Shown here piece by piece: positions 7,789-16,034 of a stretch of 64,000 nucleotides of DNA. How positions within the stretch are numbered: position 1 is the stretch's first letter; each line of letters opens with the position of its first letter. The notes below the pieces were generated by a model. That model saw only the letters and a program-made list of their open reading frames with translations, made no database searches and had not been told where the DNA came from. Origin of the DNA: CALNZV01 sp942491115 (lineage in GTDB: Bacteria > Desulfobacterota > Desulfobacteria > Desulfobacterales > UBA5852); NCBI GenBank assembly GCA_942491115.1, contig CALNZV010000006.1:248001-312000 (forward strand), read 5' to 3'. The position numbers and the translations under genes are program-made.

Positions 7789-8254
7789 CAACGGCCTTGA
7801 TATTGTCCAGGTGGTTGGACGAGGATTGGAGGATGACCATTTCGATCAGTTGTCCGGCGGTGATGGCGCCTCCGGCAGCCCTCATGGAGCCTTCGCGCTT
7901 CAAGTCCTCCTCATCGAGGGATGACACGACATCCAGCAGTTCAGCCCCTTTTTGCCTTATGATATCGATCACTTCTTCCCGATTCGTGTCTTTGTGCTCC
8001 AAGGCATGACGGTTGGCCGAGCGGACCAGATCGTCCATGGTCAGGTCCGGGAGATGCCCATCGGCCACGATAGCTCGAACCAGGTCGATCGCGCTGAAAT
8101 GGCCTGCGGCGATGTGCCTTGCGGTGACGCCGACGCTCCATTCCTCCCAGGGGCACTGTCGTTGCCAGTCTTCTTCCGAACAGGCGGCGACGACCCTTTC
8201 CAGTTCGTCGATGAAACCCTTGATGCGTTCGAATAGCGGCTGGATCGTATTCAT
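7778..8254 (-). CDS. DinB-like / mycothiol-maleylpyruvate-isomerase-type helical bundle protein
   Basis: A 158-residue protein starting at ATG 8254, with GGGGAGG upstream; the longer in-frame extension lacks a ribosome site. The first helix (FERIKGFIDELERVVAAC), then W...P...EWSVGVTARHIAAGHFSAIDL, and a final helix with SSSNHLDNI, match the DinB/MDMPI four-helix bundle, in which scattered His residues hold a metal ion (candidates: the His of ARHIAAGH and of NHLDNI). These proteins are thiol- or metal-dependent enzymes of diverse function. It may be co-transcribed with the upstream selenoprotein gene (48-base gap). Confidence 0.7.
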   Translation of the reverse strand: MNTIQPLFERIKGFIDELERVVAACSEEDWQRQCPWEEWSVGVTARHIAAGHFSAIDLVRAIVADGHLPDLTMDDLVRSANRHALEHKDTNREEVIDIIRQKGAELLDVVSSLDEEDLKREGSMRAAGGAITAGQLIEMVILQSSSNHLDNIKAVVKH

Positions 8255-8301
8255 AGGCGGCCTCCCCTGATAGGCGGGTTTGTGCTGGCGGTTTTGACCG
8301 C

Positions 8302-8604
8302 TTAGGCCAGAGGGCCGTTTTGGGCCCGGGCACCCTGGAGAATCAAACGCTTGATCCAAAGCAGACTGCTCAGGTCGATGGTCATGCCACGATCGGCATC
8401 CACCGGCCGTATGGACCGATCCGTCCAAACAGTGATATCCTCAACGGAACCGGAATCGAAATTCGACTTTTTTGCGGGTTGTCCCACGCGAACTGCGGGG
8501 AAGCGGGTCGTGCTGCATCAGCCCCCGGCGCTTCGGGGGAAGAGGATAACGTGGCCGCCCTTGTTTTTGATAAAGGATTTGGCTTTGGAGGTGATGTGTA
8601 TCAT
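8302..8604 (-). CDS. CC/Se-motif family selenoprotein with in-frame UGA (Sec29-Cys30)
   Basis: The frame opens at ATG 8604 (GGGAG 8 bases upstream), reads 28 sense codons, meets TGA at 8518-8520, and continues uninterrupted to TAA at 8302 for 100 residues in total. Both halves look protein-coding and belong together. The N-terminal part (MIHITSKAKSFIKNKGG) is followed by Sec-Cys at positions 29-30, then PAVRVGQP and a C-terminal DLSSLLWIKRLILQGA. This layout matches the small CC/Se motif family, in which either Cys-Cys or Sec-Cys occupies this site. A hairpin 17 bases after the UGA (8483-8500) fits a bacterial SECIS. The alternative is a nonsense-mutated pseudogene, but the TGA followed directly by TGC at the expected motif argues for selenocysteine. 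A redox role is inferred; no function is established. Confidence 0.78.
8483..8500 (-). promoter_or_regulatory. SECIS-like hairpin
   Basis: On the minus strand CCC-CGC (8500-8495), loop AGTTC (8494-8490), GCG (8489-8487), one unpaired T (8486), GGG (8485-8483) form a six-pair stem with a single bulged U and a GU-containing apical loop. The stem begins 17 bases, and the loop 23 bases, after the UGA codon, within the spacing used by bacterial SECIS elements. In E. coli fdhF the bulged U is on the 5' side; here it is on the 3' side. Confidence 0.55.
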
Positions 8605-8734
8605 GATGGGCTCCCGGCTGCGGTGTCGGTCATATGACACCCAAAATCATAACGCTGAATCCCGTGATCGCAACCAAAGAAGACCTGATCGACCTCGGCA
8701 GCAGGCGGTCCCTAGTTGATCCCAAGGAGTATCC

Positions 8735-10249
8735 GTGGCTCCAGCAAAACCCACCCGGAAGGCTTCCGTCATCGGGGCAGCGCTTCTTGCCCTTTTTTTA
8801 GGTGCCCTTGACGCCCTGATCATGACTGCCGCCATGCCCACCATCGTGGCGGAACTGGGGGGGCTTCATCTGTACAGCTGGGTCTATTCCGCCTATTTCC
8901 TCGCCAGAGCGGTCTGTCTGCCGATATTTGGAAAACTCTCGGACCTATTCGGCAGCCGACGTCTCTTCCTGTCCGCCATCGGATTGTTCGTTCTGGCTTC
9001 CGTTGTCGCCGGCTTTGCCCATTCCATGGGGATTCTTATCGCAGCACGGGCGATCCAGGGCGTCGGTGCCGGAGGTATATTTGCCCTGGTTTACATCGTT
9101 CTCGCAGACGTTTCGACGCCCGAAACCCGAGGGCGAACCCTCTCCTTTGCGTCCTCCATCTGGGGCATTGCAAGCGTTCTGGGACCGACGCTGGGGGGAT
9201 TTCTGGTCAGCTATGTGTCCTGGCGGTGGATATTTTTCATCAATATCCCCTTGGGAATCGGGTCTTTTTGGGGCGTTCGAACCCATCTGAGGGATCGCCG
9301 AAAACGCGGAGGAAAGGTCTCCCTGGATATTGCCGGTGTGGCAACGCTTACGATAGCCATTGTCTCTTTCCTGATGGCGTTTCTCTTGGGCGGGAGGTCC
9401 TTTCCCTGGGCGTCGACGCCTGTATTTTGCCTATTCGGTGTTTCCCTTATCGCGGGCATTGGGTTCATCCGTGTGGAGAGCCGCGCCCGGGACCCCATTT
9501 TATCCATCGGTTTTTTTCGGAACCGGGCGTTCAGCACCGGCAATGGCGCCGTCTTTTTAAGCAGTTTCACTATTTTTTCCCTGTTCGCCTTTGCTCCTCT
9601 TTTCATCCAGGGTGTCCAGGGAAAATCGCCCATGGAAGTCGGGGTTGCGATGCTCTCCCTCAGCCTGGGGTGGTCTGCAGGATCCCTTGCCCTGGGACAA
9701 ATGGTTCATCGGACGGGAAACCGGTTTGCCGCTGCTTTGGGGGGCGGCTTTCTCACTGCCGGCTGTGGATTGACCCTGACATTCGTCTATGAAACCTCAA
9801 TGTTATATGGTTTTTGGGTTTTTTTCATTGTCGGTGTCGGCATGGGATTCGTGTCCCTGTCCACCCTTTTGGCGGTTCAGGCCGGCGTGGACGAGGGGGA
9901 TTTAGGAGTGGCTACGTCGTCCCACCAGTTCGCCCGAACCCTTGGCGGCACAGTTGGTGTCGGGATTTGCGGAAGCTTTATCTCGAACCGGCTGCTGTCT
10001 CTCCAGGAACGACTGGAGGCGGCCGGAGCCCTCAAGGGATTGCCGTCCATTGCCTCCGAAACCGGCCACAACCAGCTGGAGAGTCTCCTTCGACCGGATG
10101 TCCAGGCGGCCCTATCCCCAGACCTTCAACACCTGGTGGGCCAATCGATTGCTGAGGGAATGAACGGGGTGTTCTGGACCGCAACGGTTGCGGCGGTGAT
10201 TTGCATGGCGGTCTGTTTTATCGTACCGGCGGGCAAGGCGTCTTCATGA
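8735..10249 (+). CDS. DHA2-type MFS drug exporter (EmrB/QacA-like)
   Basis: A 504-residue protein starting with GTG at 8735; AAGGAG lies 5 bases upstream. About fourteen transmembrane helices are predicted. Signatures: LDALIMTAAMPTIVAELGG in helix 1 (motif D1 of DHA2 exporters), FGKLSDLFGSRRLFL (motif A, loop 2-3), RAIQGVGAGGIFAL (motif B), and WRWIFFINIPLG typical of the EmrB/QacA group. The family pumps lipophilic cations or acids out with proton antiport. No membrane-fusion partner (EmrA) or regulator is adjacent. The substrate is unknown. Confidence 0.9.
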   Translation: MAPAKPTRKASVIGAALLALFLGALDALIMTAAMPTIVAELGGLHLYSWVYSAYFLARAVCLPIFGKLSDLFGSRRLFLSAIGLFVLASVVAGFAHSMGILIAARAIQGVGAGGIFALVYIVLADVSTPETRGRTLSFASSIWGIASVLGPTLGGFLVSYVSWRWIFFINIPLGIGSFWGVRTHLRDRRKRGGKVSLDIAGVATLTIAIVSFLMAFLLGGRSFPWASTPVFCLFGVSLIAGIGFIRVESRARDPILSIGFFRNRAFSTGNGAVFLSSFTIFSLFAFAPLFIQGVQGKSPMEVGVAMLSLSLGWSAGSLALGQMVHRTGNRFAAALGGGFLTAGCGLTLTFVYETSMLYGFWVFFIVGVGMGFVSLSTLLAVQAGVDEGDLGVATSSHQFARTLGGTVGVGICGSFISNRLLSLQERLEAAGALKGLPSIASETGHNQLESLLRPDVQAALSPDLQHLVGQSIAEGMNGVFWTATVAAVICMAVCFIVPAGKASS

Positions 10250-10403
10250 CCCGCTGTTGGATGGTCCCAATCGAGGGCCGGCACAACCGGGGTGCGCTTA
10301 CATGGATCCTAATGAATTCACTCTGTAAGGTTGTGAGGGCTCCGGCGCCGATTCATCCGATGGGGGACATTTCGTTGATTCACACTCAGGAGGGCCAACC
10401 CCA

Positions 10404-11618
10404 ATGCCACCGAAACGTCAGCATTCTAATCCTGATAACCATCCGAGCATCGATAAGAGGAGGGCGTCCCGGCGAGCGGCGTTGCTGATCGGAAACGGGC
10501 GGGTCGGGGATGCCAGCGCCAACGGACACACCCTGGATATTCCGGGCATCGACAAGGATCTCGCTGCCATGGGTGAGATCCTTGGAGACGAGGAGTTTGC
10601 CGGGTTCGAGGTCACAACCCTGATGGAGCCGACCCTGATCGAAGTCCGGCGACGGATCGCCGCCATTGCCGGAGATGCCGGTCCCGATGACACCATATTG
10701 ATTTACTACAGCGGAACCAGCGCCGTCGGCGGCGACAATCTTCTCTATCTCCCGGTGAGCGATTCGGACGTCAACTTCCTCGAGGCCACTTGCCTGGACA
10801 GCGACTACGTATTGTCCTGCCTTCGTCGGAGCCAAAGCCGCCGACAGGTATTGATCATCGACGGGTGCCACAGCGGCGCTTTTTTCGCCAACAACCGGGG
10901 CATCCCTGACGGCTTTTGCGCCGTGACCTCCTGTGGTCCGGGGGAATTCTCCTATGGCGACCAGAACGGGGGGTTCTTCACTCGCCTCCTTGTCGAGGGG
11001 CTTCGGGGGGCAGCCGCCGACACGGACGGCGACGGGTGCGTCACCGTTCATGAGCTCTACCGCTACGTTTTGCCTCGTTCTCAGGCCTTGACCACGCCAT
11101 CCACCCCACAGATGTGGTCTTGGAACCTTCCCGAACCCATCCCTCTGGTCCGGGTTCGGCAGCATGTGTTCGTCAGTTACCGCCGTTCCGATTCACCGAT
11201 TGCGGATGCCCTCGAAAAGCGCCTCGAGGATGCGGGATATGGGGTCTGGCTCGACCGTTCCGATATCGGTGGGGGAAGCCCGTGGCGGTCGGAGATCGAA
11301 GGGGCTCTGCAGCGGGCCGATGCCGTTGTTTTTCTGCTGTCTCAGCAGGCTCTGGAGTCGGACGAGGTCTATAGGGAGTTGAAGCGGGCAAAGGAATTGG
11401 AAAAACCCATCGTGCCCCTGCGTCTGGACCAGGCGGCGCTCTTCGGATGGTACAAGGAGACCCTTGGGGCGATCCAGCACATCGACTACGATGCCAAGGA
11501 CGCCGACGGGAGGTGGTGGCGCGATCTCCTGGCTGCCCTGAGGCGGACGCGCCGGTTGTCCATCCGGGGCGGTTCGCCTTCGGAAACCGGGGGAGAGCCG
11601 GCCTCACGCCCCAGATGA
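10404..11618 (+). CDS. Caspase-like (C14) - TIR domain fusion protein
   Basis: A 404-residue cytosolic protein. Residues 23-225 form a caspase-like fold: RRAALLIGNG opening strand, DDTILIYYSGT (96-105), and the Cys box LIIDGCHSGAF (Cys155). The catalytic His normally found in YYSGHG is Thr105, so the standard Cys-His dyad is incomplete. A calcium-loop-like DTDGDGCVTVHEL (206-218) follows, as in many bacterial caspase domains. Residues 253-345 form a TIR domain (HVFVSYRRSD, GYGVWLD, VVFLLSQ), with Glu325 in the position of the NADase glutamate (EVYREL). TIR and caspase modules are combined in bacterial immune or cell-death sensors; here they lie in one chain. No partner effector gene is adjacent. 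The start is approximate; GGAGGGCCAACCCCA precedes the ATG. Confidence 0.85.
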   Translation: MPPKRQHSNPDNHPSIDKRRASRRAALLIGNGRVGDASANGHTLDIPGIDKDLAAMGEILGDEEFAGFEVTTLMEPTLIEVRRRIAAIAGDAGPDDTILIYYSGTSAVGGDNLLYLPVSDSDVNFLEATCLDSDYVLSCLRRSQSRRQVLIIDGCHSGAFFANNRGIPDGFCAVTSCGPGEFSYGDQNGGFFTRLLVEGLRGAAADTDGDGCVTVHELYRYVLPRSQALTTPSTPQMWSWNLPEPIPLVRVRQHVFVSYRRSDSPIADALEKRLEDAGYGVWLDRSDIGGGSPWRSEIEGALQRADAVVFLLSQQALESDEVYRELKRAKELEKPIVPLRLDQAALFGWYKETLGAIQHIDYDAKDADGRWWRDLLAALRRTRRLSIRGGSPSETGGEPASRPR

Positions 11619-11685
11619 AAACCGCTCCCAGGGATGCCGGCGGGTATCGAAGGGAAATGCCCTTCACGATCGGTTCAGATATGTC

Positions 11686-12555
11686 ATGATCGGATACGGC
11701 CTGTCATTGGTTTCCGCATTCAGCTTGGCGTCCGCGGACGCCTTGACCAAGCGCTATTTCTCGGATCTCTCGCCCTATGGGATGGGCCTGTCGCGGTTGC
11801 TCTACGCTCTGCCGTGGCTGGCCTTGTGCTGGCCCCTGGTGCCGCGCACATCCCCTGACGGCGTATTTTATCTCTGCGTTGCGGCAGCCCTTCCGTTAGA
11901 GGTGACAGCCTTCCTCTGGTACATGAAGGCCATCCGGACCTCGCCCCTGTCCCTGTGCCTTCCTTTTCTGGCATTTACCCCTGTCTTTCTTTTGGGATCC
12001 GGATGGGTGATATTGGGCGAAATACCTCACCCGATCGGTATTTTTGGTATTATTTTAGTAGTTACAGGATCTTATATCCTATACATTAAAGAAAAAGATC
12101 GGGGTCTTTTGATTCCGATCAAGTCGATTTGGACCGAGCCCGGCTCCCGGTTGATGATGGGGGTGTCGATGCTGTATGCCATTACCGCTCCACTGGGGAA
12201 GGTGGCCATTCAGCACTCCAATCCTCTTTTTTTTGCTTGTGTATATTTTGCCCTGGTGCCGGGGGCCATGATAATTCTAATGCCCTTTCGGACATTCCGT
12301 GAAGGAAACGGTCGACTCCTGGCCCCTATCCGGGCGGGTGTGCCCGTCGGTCTTGCGGTGGCCGTCATGGTGGTCAGCCATATGATCGCTATCGACCTCA
12401 TCGACGCCGTCCTCATGGTCACCGTCAAGCGGACGAGCCTCTTGTTCGGAGTACTCTACGGGGCCATCTGGTTCAAGGAGGAAGGGATAGGAGAACGGCT
12501 GGCCGGCGCCCTCGTCATGACGGCGGGGATTGCAGTGATCGGCTGGTGGGGCTGA
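11686..12555 (+). CDS. EamA/DMT-family transporter
   Basis: A 289-residue protein with ten predicted transmembrane helices arranged as two EamA repeats (helices 1-5 and 6-10). Repeat 1 ends GIFGIILVVTGSYILYI; repeat 2 ends RLAGALVMTAGIAVIGWWG, the usual terminal-helix pattern. These carriers move amino acids, metabolites or nucleotide sugars. The start is at ATG 11686, with no strong ribosome site. It converges on the rhodanese gene with a 15-base gap. The substrate cannot be inferred. Confidence 0.85.
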   Translation: MIGYGLSLVSAFSLASADALTKRYFSDLSPYGMGLSRLLYALPWLALCWPLVPRTSPDGVFYLCVAAALPLEVTAFLWYMKAIRTSPLSLCLPFLAFTPVFLLGSGWVILGEIPHPIGIFGIILVVTGSYILYIKEKDRGLLIPIKSIWTEPGSRLMMGVSMLYAITAPLGKVAIQHSNPLFFACVYFALVPGAMIILMPFRTFREGNGRLLAPIRAGVPVGLAVAVMVVSHMIAIDLIDAVLMVTVKRTSLLFGVLYGAIWFKEEGIGERLAGALVMTAGIAVIGWWG

Positions 12556-12570
12556 CGCGGGCCAGTGGGC

Positions 12571-13260
12571 TTACCTGACGACTGGCAGCTGGCGTTTCTG
12601 CCAGTCAACGATACCGTGTCGAAGGTTGTAGATCCGGCTGAAGCCGCGGTCGATCAAGATTTTCGAGGCTACCGTGCTTCGGTTGCCCGTCGCGCAGTAA
12701 ATCAGGATGTCCGAATCCTTGAAGGGGGCCAGTTCATCGACCCGGGCCTGAAGCTCTTGGAGGGGGATCAACATCGCCTCGTCCAAATGAACCGACCGGA
12801 ATTCGCCGGGCGTTCTCACATCCAGGATGACCGGTGAGATATTGGCGATCATCTCCCTGGCCTCTTGGGCAGTCAGCTCGCGATAGTGATCCTCCCGGTA
12901 GTCGATGACCACCAGCTCGCCCTTGGCATGTCCCAGGGTGAACGGGTATGTGCCCGCCGTCTTCATCTTGAAATAGGGCATGTCCTCCGGCGAGCTCGGC
13001 AGGGGTTTCTCGATGCCCAGGGCCGGCACCGAAAAGACGAGATTGTCCCCGGGACCGGTGATGTTGAACTGAATGTAATCTCCCCGGTAGACGGTCAGCC
13101 GTAGATCCGATGCGGATGTGTCCACCGAAATGACGCGCAGCCCCCCCGAGACGGCGCCGGACAGAGGAGGCGCCGCCCCCAGTGCGGGTGAGGGAAGGCC
13201 CACGACCAGAATGAAAAAGGGAAGAATGACGGCGATAGCAGGCAATCGACAGGGTCTCAT
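12571..13260 (-). CDS. Exported cupredoxin-like/rhodanese protein
   Basis: A 229-residue protein: signal peptide (1-29), a beta-rich region at 42-120 with a cupredoxin-like layout (RLTVYRGDYIQFNI, then AGTYPFTLGHAKGELVV), then a rhodanese domain at 125-222 with active-site Cys189 in the loop CATGNRS and the PVILDVRTPGEF box. AAGGAA precedes the ATG. Periplasmic rhodaneses carry sulfane sulfur or act as sulfur acceptors; the fused domain could bind copper, but only His111 is obvious as a ligand, so metal binding is uncertain. It lies convergent to the EamA gene. Confidence 0.85.
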   Translation of the reverse strand: MRPCRLPAIAVILPFFILVVGLPSPALGAAPPLSGAVSGGLRVISVDTSASDLRLTVYRGDYIQFNITGPGDNLVFSVPALGIEKPLPSSPEDMPYFKMKTAGTYPFTLGHAKGELVVIDYREDHYRELTAQEAREMIANISPVILDVRTPGEFRSVHLDEAMLIPLQELQARVDELAPFKDSDILIYCATGNRSTVASKILIDRGFSRIYNLRHGIVDWQKRQLPVVR

Positions 13261-13538
13261 GATCGGTTCCTTTTGGAGTGCGGGTCATCGGTTGAAAAGT
13301 TTCGAAAAGGTAATGCTCATTGGACGGCTGTAAACCCGATAAGGAGTGCCCCCAGCGGTTCCGAAAAGGAACGGCGATGGCGACATTGGCTGTCCGTGAC
13401 CGCCGGGTCGCCGGCCGGGCGCCGGGTGCGGGGCCTGTGGAAGGTCTCTTTGAACCCCGATCTCGACTTGGAGGGAGACCTCCTCGGACCACAAGTCAGA
13501 GGGGCCCAAAGGCAACCCCGCCCGACAAGACCCGGCAG

Positions 13539-13907
13539 TTGAAGTGGTCCCGGCTGATCTGGCTCTGCCTTTTTCTGACGGTAGCGGGGTGTGCGGGGAA
13601 AACCCATACCGGAAGTGTCCCGAAGAATACACCGGGAATCCTCGACCGGTGGCATTTCAAGGCGGTGGTCTCGGATTTCGAGGGTTGCGCCCGCGACCGT
13701 CTGGCCGAACGGGGTTCCGGGCCCTCGGGAAGCGGTCCGGTGGTGAGGGCCATGGTGGATTGCCGGGAGATGCTCTACCGCCTCTATCCGGCGATGGAGG
13801 CCTCGGGATGCTGCACGGCCCACTACATCGAGGGCTATGTTCAGGGAAGCTGGGGAGCTGTCAGGCGGCGGCTGGAAAATAAAACAAGCCCCCAAAAGGG
13901 CCTGTGA
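13539..13907 (+). CDS. Small putative lipoprotein (start uncertain)
   Basis: The frame contains a clear lipoprotein signal: KWSRLIWLCLFLTVAGC, with lipobox TVAGC, followed by a roughly 100-residue Cys-containing domain (EGCARDRL, DCREMLYRL, GCCTAHYIEGYVQGSW). The frame is open back to 13320, but the upstream part is arginine/proline-rich and looks non-coding. TTG at 13539 would place the signal peptide at the N-terminus; ATG 13377 is the alternative. Its cysteines suggest disulfides in the periplasm. Family not recognised. Confidence 0.5.
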   Translation: MKWSRLIWLCLFLTVAGCAGKTHTGSVPKNTPGILDRWHFKAVVSDFEGCARDRLAERGSGPSGSGPVVRAMVDCREMLYRLYPAMEASGCCTAHYIEGYVQGSWGAVRRRLENKTSPQKGL

Positions 13908-14089
13908 TCTGACTAACCTATCAGCGGGGAATACCCGGCCGAGCCCGGCATGTCACTTTGGCCTCCCAAACGGAAGCCGCTTAAGGACCCGAATCCGGCA
14001 TGAAAAACGGGTTGAACCCTAAGGACTTGGGATGGCAGGCGCCCGTGGAAAACCGGCCCCTGCCAGACATCTGATGTCCAGCGTCGATG

Positions 14090-14872
14090 TCACCCTTGAC
14101 GGCGACGCTTCAGCCCCATCACCGCCAGCAGCCCGGAAGCGAAGAGAACAAGGGCTCCGGGGACGGGCACCGGGTTGTAGCCAGCAATGGACTCGAGGAT
14201 ATAGCCGTCAATGTTTTGAGTTTGACTTTCGTCGTTCCACCAACCAAAGTGATTGAATATATTATCCCCCGGGTCTCCCCCGGGTACATCGCCCCCTAAA
14301 GAATACATAGCTAGATAAATACTATCCCCGCTTGGCTCGAAAACGGAGACACTGGGTTCCCATGGACGGGGGCCGGTTTGCCAATTCGTATATCGGCCGA
14401 TGTCTCCCGCAGACTGTTCGGTTATATTGCTGTATGGTCCGGTGCCATTCCAGAACTTCGGTCCATCTTGAACCATGTACCCAGGACCTTCGACCCAATA
14501 CCAGCCGGCACCTTCCGATTGTATGCTGCCATCGTTGTAAAAGCCCCCAAGCCAGTATTCTCTGTTGTTCGACAAATCACCGTAGGTTTCGACCATTCCC
14601 CAGACAAAATCATTCTCTTCAAGGGATTGAATGGTGGCAAGGTGGTAATTCGGGTCATTATTCGATTTATTTAGGGCAGTCGGCCATGCAATATTCGACT
14701 GATCGACATACATGTACCAGTTCCCGTTATCCGGGTTTTGATACTCGGTCAGGTTCATGCCATCGAACAGATAGGCATTGACGGAGGCACAGGTGAGGAA
14801 GACTCCGGTCACCACGGCAGCAAAAACAATCGGCATTTTTCCTATGCCCCTTCGACGTCGGCTACAGTTCAT
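14090..14872 (-). CDS. VPxP-CTERM surface protein with C-type-lectin-like domain
   Basis: A 260-residue protein. The start at 14872 is supported by GGAG-ACGAC-ATG; an upstream in-frame ATG at 14920 has no such site. A signal peptide (residues 1-33) is followed by a CTLD-like domain (HLATIQSLEENDFVW, YWLGGFYNDG, GWYWVEG, YTNWQTG, WWNDE) that matches the C-type lectin fold pattern. The C-terminus VPVPGALVLFASGLLAVMGLKRRR is a sorting tail of the PEP-CTERM/VPLPA-CTERM type: motif, hydrophobic helix, basic cluster. Such proteins are processed by an exosortase and displayed in exopolysaccharide matrix. No exosortase gene is in the window. A paralogue lies at 15414-16034. Confidence 0.85.
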   Translation of the reverse strand: MNCSRRRRGIGKMPIVFAAVVTGVFLTCASVNAYLFDGMNLTEYQNPDNGNWYMYVDQSNIAWPTALNKSNNDPNYHLATIQSLEENDFVWGMVETYGDLSNNREYWLGGFYNDGSIQSEGAGWYWVEGPGYMVQDGPKFWNGTGPYSNITEQSAGDIGRYTNWQTGPRPWEPSVSVFEPSGDSIYLAMYSLGGDVPGGDPGDNIFNHFGWWNDESQTQNIDGYILESIAGYNPVPVPGALVLFASGLLAVMGLKRRRQG

Positions 14873-15413
14873 GTCGTCTCCATTCATTAGGCTCAGCTGT
14901 CCCGCAGGAGTTTTAAGCACGATCCGCCTGTGGTGAAAATCCCTCGTTTCCTCGTGTTTATTTAGAGGAGACGAAGGTCCTTATTACTGTTAATACCTTC
15001 GACCCTCCATCGAATACCGGGGAATCCTTACTGGTTCAGAAAATCCATTGACCCAAAACGGGACGTAATGCGAATTGCTGCAAGGGCCTGGTCACGGTGT
15101 ATTTCAAGAAACCCGTCGCGGGCGTGTCGTCAGAGGTTCGCCCGAATACAGTGATCTACGTTAGACTCATCACAATATGCAACTTGTATTCCGATCGCAT
15201 CAGTTACTGTAAATTCAGTTTTTTACTAATTATATTAATAATTTATAGTTCTGTTGCAACCCAGGCAGTCCATATCTTTTGGGTATTTAAATACCCAAAG
15301 AGAAGCATATTTCCCTAAATGCCATAAGAATGCTCAGGCCTGCCCTAAGGGCCCACTGACGCCGGTGTGAGCCTGCGGCCATGACGGCAACGACTCCGGC
15401 ACGGGTGGATGGA
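14873..15413. other. Intergenic region between two VPxP-CTERM genes
   Basis: Roughly 540 AT-rich bases with no gene-like frame. It contains the perfect 22-base palindrome at 15278-15299, and T-rich sequence at 15200-15260. The promoter of the downstream CTERM gene (start 14872) should lie here, but no clear -35/-10 pair stands out. Confidence 0.5.
15278..15299. repeat. Perfect 22-base palindrome (candidate operator)
   Basis: TTTGGGTATTT is followed immediately by AAATACCCAAA, a gapless inverted repeat of 11 bases per arm. It lies 115 bases from the stop of one CTERM gene and about 405 bases upstream of the start of the other. It lacks a T-tract and a loop, so it is more like a dimeric-regulator site than a terminator. 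Confidence 0.55.
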
Positions 15414-16034
15414 TCAGCCCAGATAGCGCTTTCTCAGGCCGACCAGGCCGATCAAGCCGGAGCCGAACAACACCACCGCACCGGGAATAGGCACAGCTTC
15501 CGCGACGATTGCCTGACGGTTGAAGGCTGTCCCCTCATCGTTCCATAATCCCCACTGGATTCTGGAATCTCCGTTGGGTCTCGTTGCCCCCCACATGGTC
15601 AAGAGAGCACCGACATCGCCCGAGGGCTCCCCGCTTTGCCAGTTCGTGTAGGCGCCGCCGATGGCCGTACCGGTACCTGCATCCCAGAAATCGGGAGAAG
15701 AATTGTCGGGATTGGTCCAGGACCACACGTCACCGGAGCGCTGAGCACCAAGAACGTAGCCCCTTGAATACCCACCCGTATTCTCTACGGCCCCGATCTG
15801 CTGCTTGATGAAGTCGTTTTCCCCACCGGAGGTGATGTCCGCCAGAAAATAGCCTGCTGGAAGGTAGGTCTGTGCCTCTGCGAAATTGTCAATCGGATTG
15901 GTTGCGTAAATGATGAGGTAATCGTGCCCGTTTCCAGACCAGATCGCAGCCTGGGCCGGTGAGAGGCAGACAATCACCGCCAGTGCCGCCACCGCCAGAA
16001 AGACGGTGGGACGACAAGATTTGAATACCATCAT
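15414..16034 (-). CDS. VPxP-CTERM surface protein (lectin-like)
   Basis: A 206-residue protein starting at ATG 16034, with GGAG 8 bases upstream. A signal peptide (1-30, ending AQA) precedes a CTLD-like region (FLADITSGGENDFIKQQ, GYVLGAQR, YTNWQSGEP, WGLWNDEG), followed by the sorting tail VPIPGAVVLFGSGLIGLVGLRKRY. The tail has the motif-helix-basic layout of PEP-CTERM proteins, with VPIP replacing VPEP. It is related to the protein at 14090-14872, most clearly through YTNWQ-G, the WNDE-type motif and the tail. Likely exported and cut by an exosortase encoded elsewhere; a matrix or adhesion role is inferred. Confidence 0.85.
   Translation of the reverse strand: MMVFKSCRPTVFLAVAALAVIVCLSPAQAAIWSGNGHDYLIIYATNPIDNFAEAQTYLPAGYFLADITSGGENDFIKQQIGAVENTGGYSRGYVLGAQRSGDVWSWTNPDNSSPDFWDAGTGTAIGGAYTNWQSGEPSGDVGALLTMWGATRPNGDSRIQWGLWNDEGTAFNRQAIVAEAVPIPGAVVLFGSGLIGLVGLRKRYLG

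Noticed and set aside
8302..8604. Selenoprotein read as a pseudogene
   Set aside because: Only one stop interrupts the frame, it is TGA followed by TGC exactly at the Sec-Cys motif, and a SECIS-like hairpin follows.
10386..11165. 259-aa minus-strand frame
   Set aside because: Antisense to the caspase half of the caspase-TIR gene.
14332..14781. 149-aa plus-strand frame
   Set aside because: Entirely opposite the lectin-like CTERM gene, no ribosome site, Cys/His/Arg-rich shadow composition.
15097..15318. 73-aa frame in the CTERM intergenic region
   Set aside because: Covers the palindrome, no ribosome site, low-complexity Ile/Tyr composition from AT-rich DNA.
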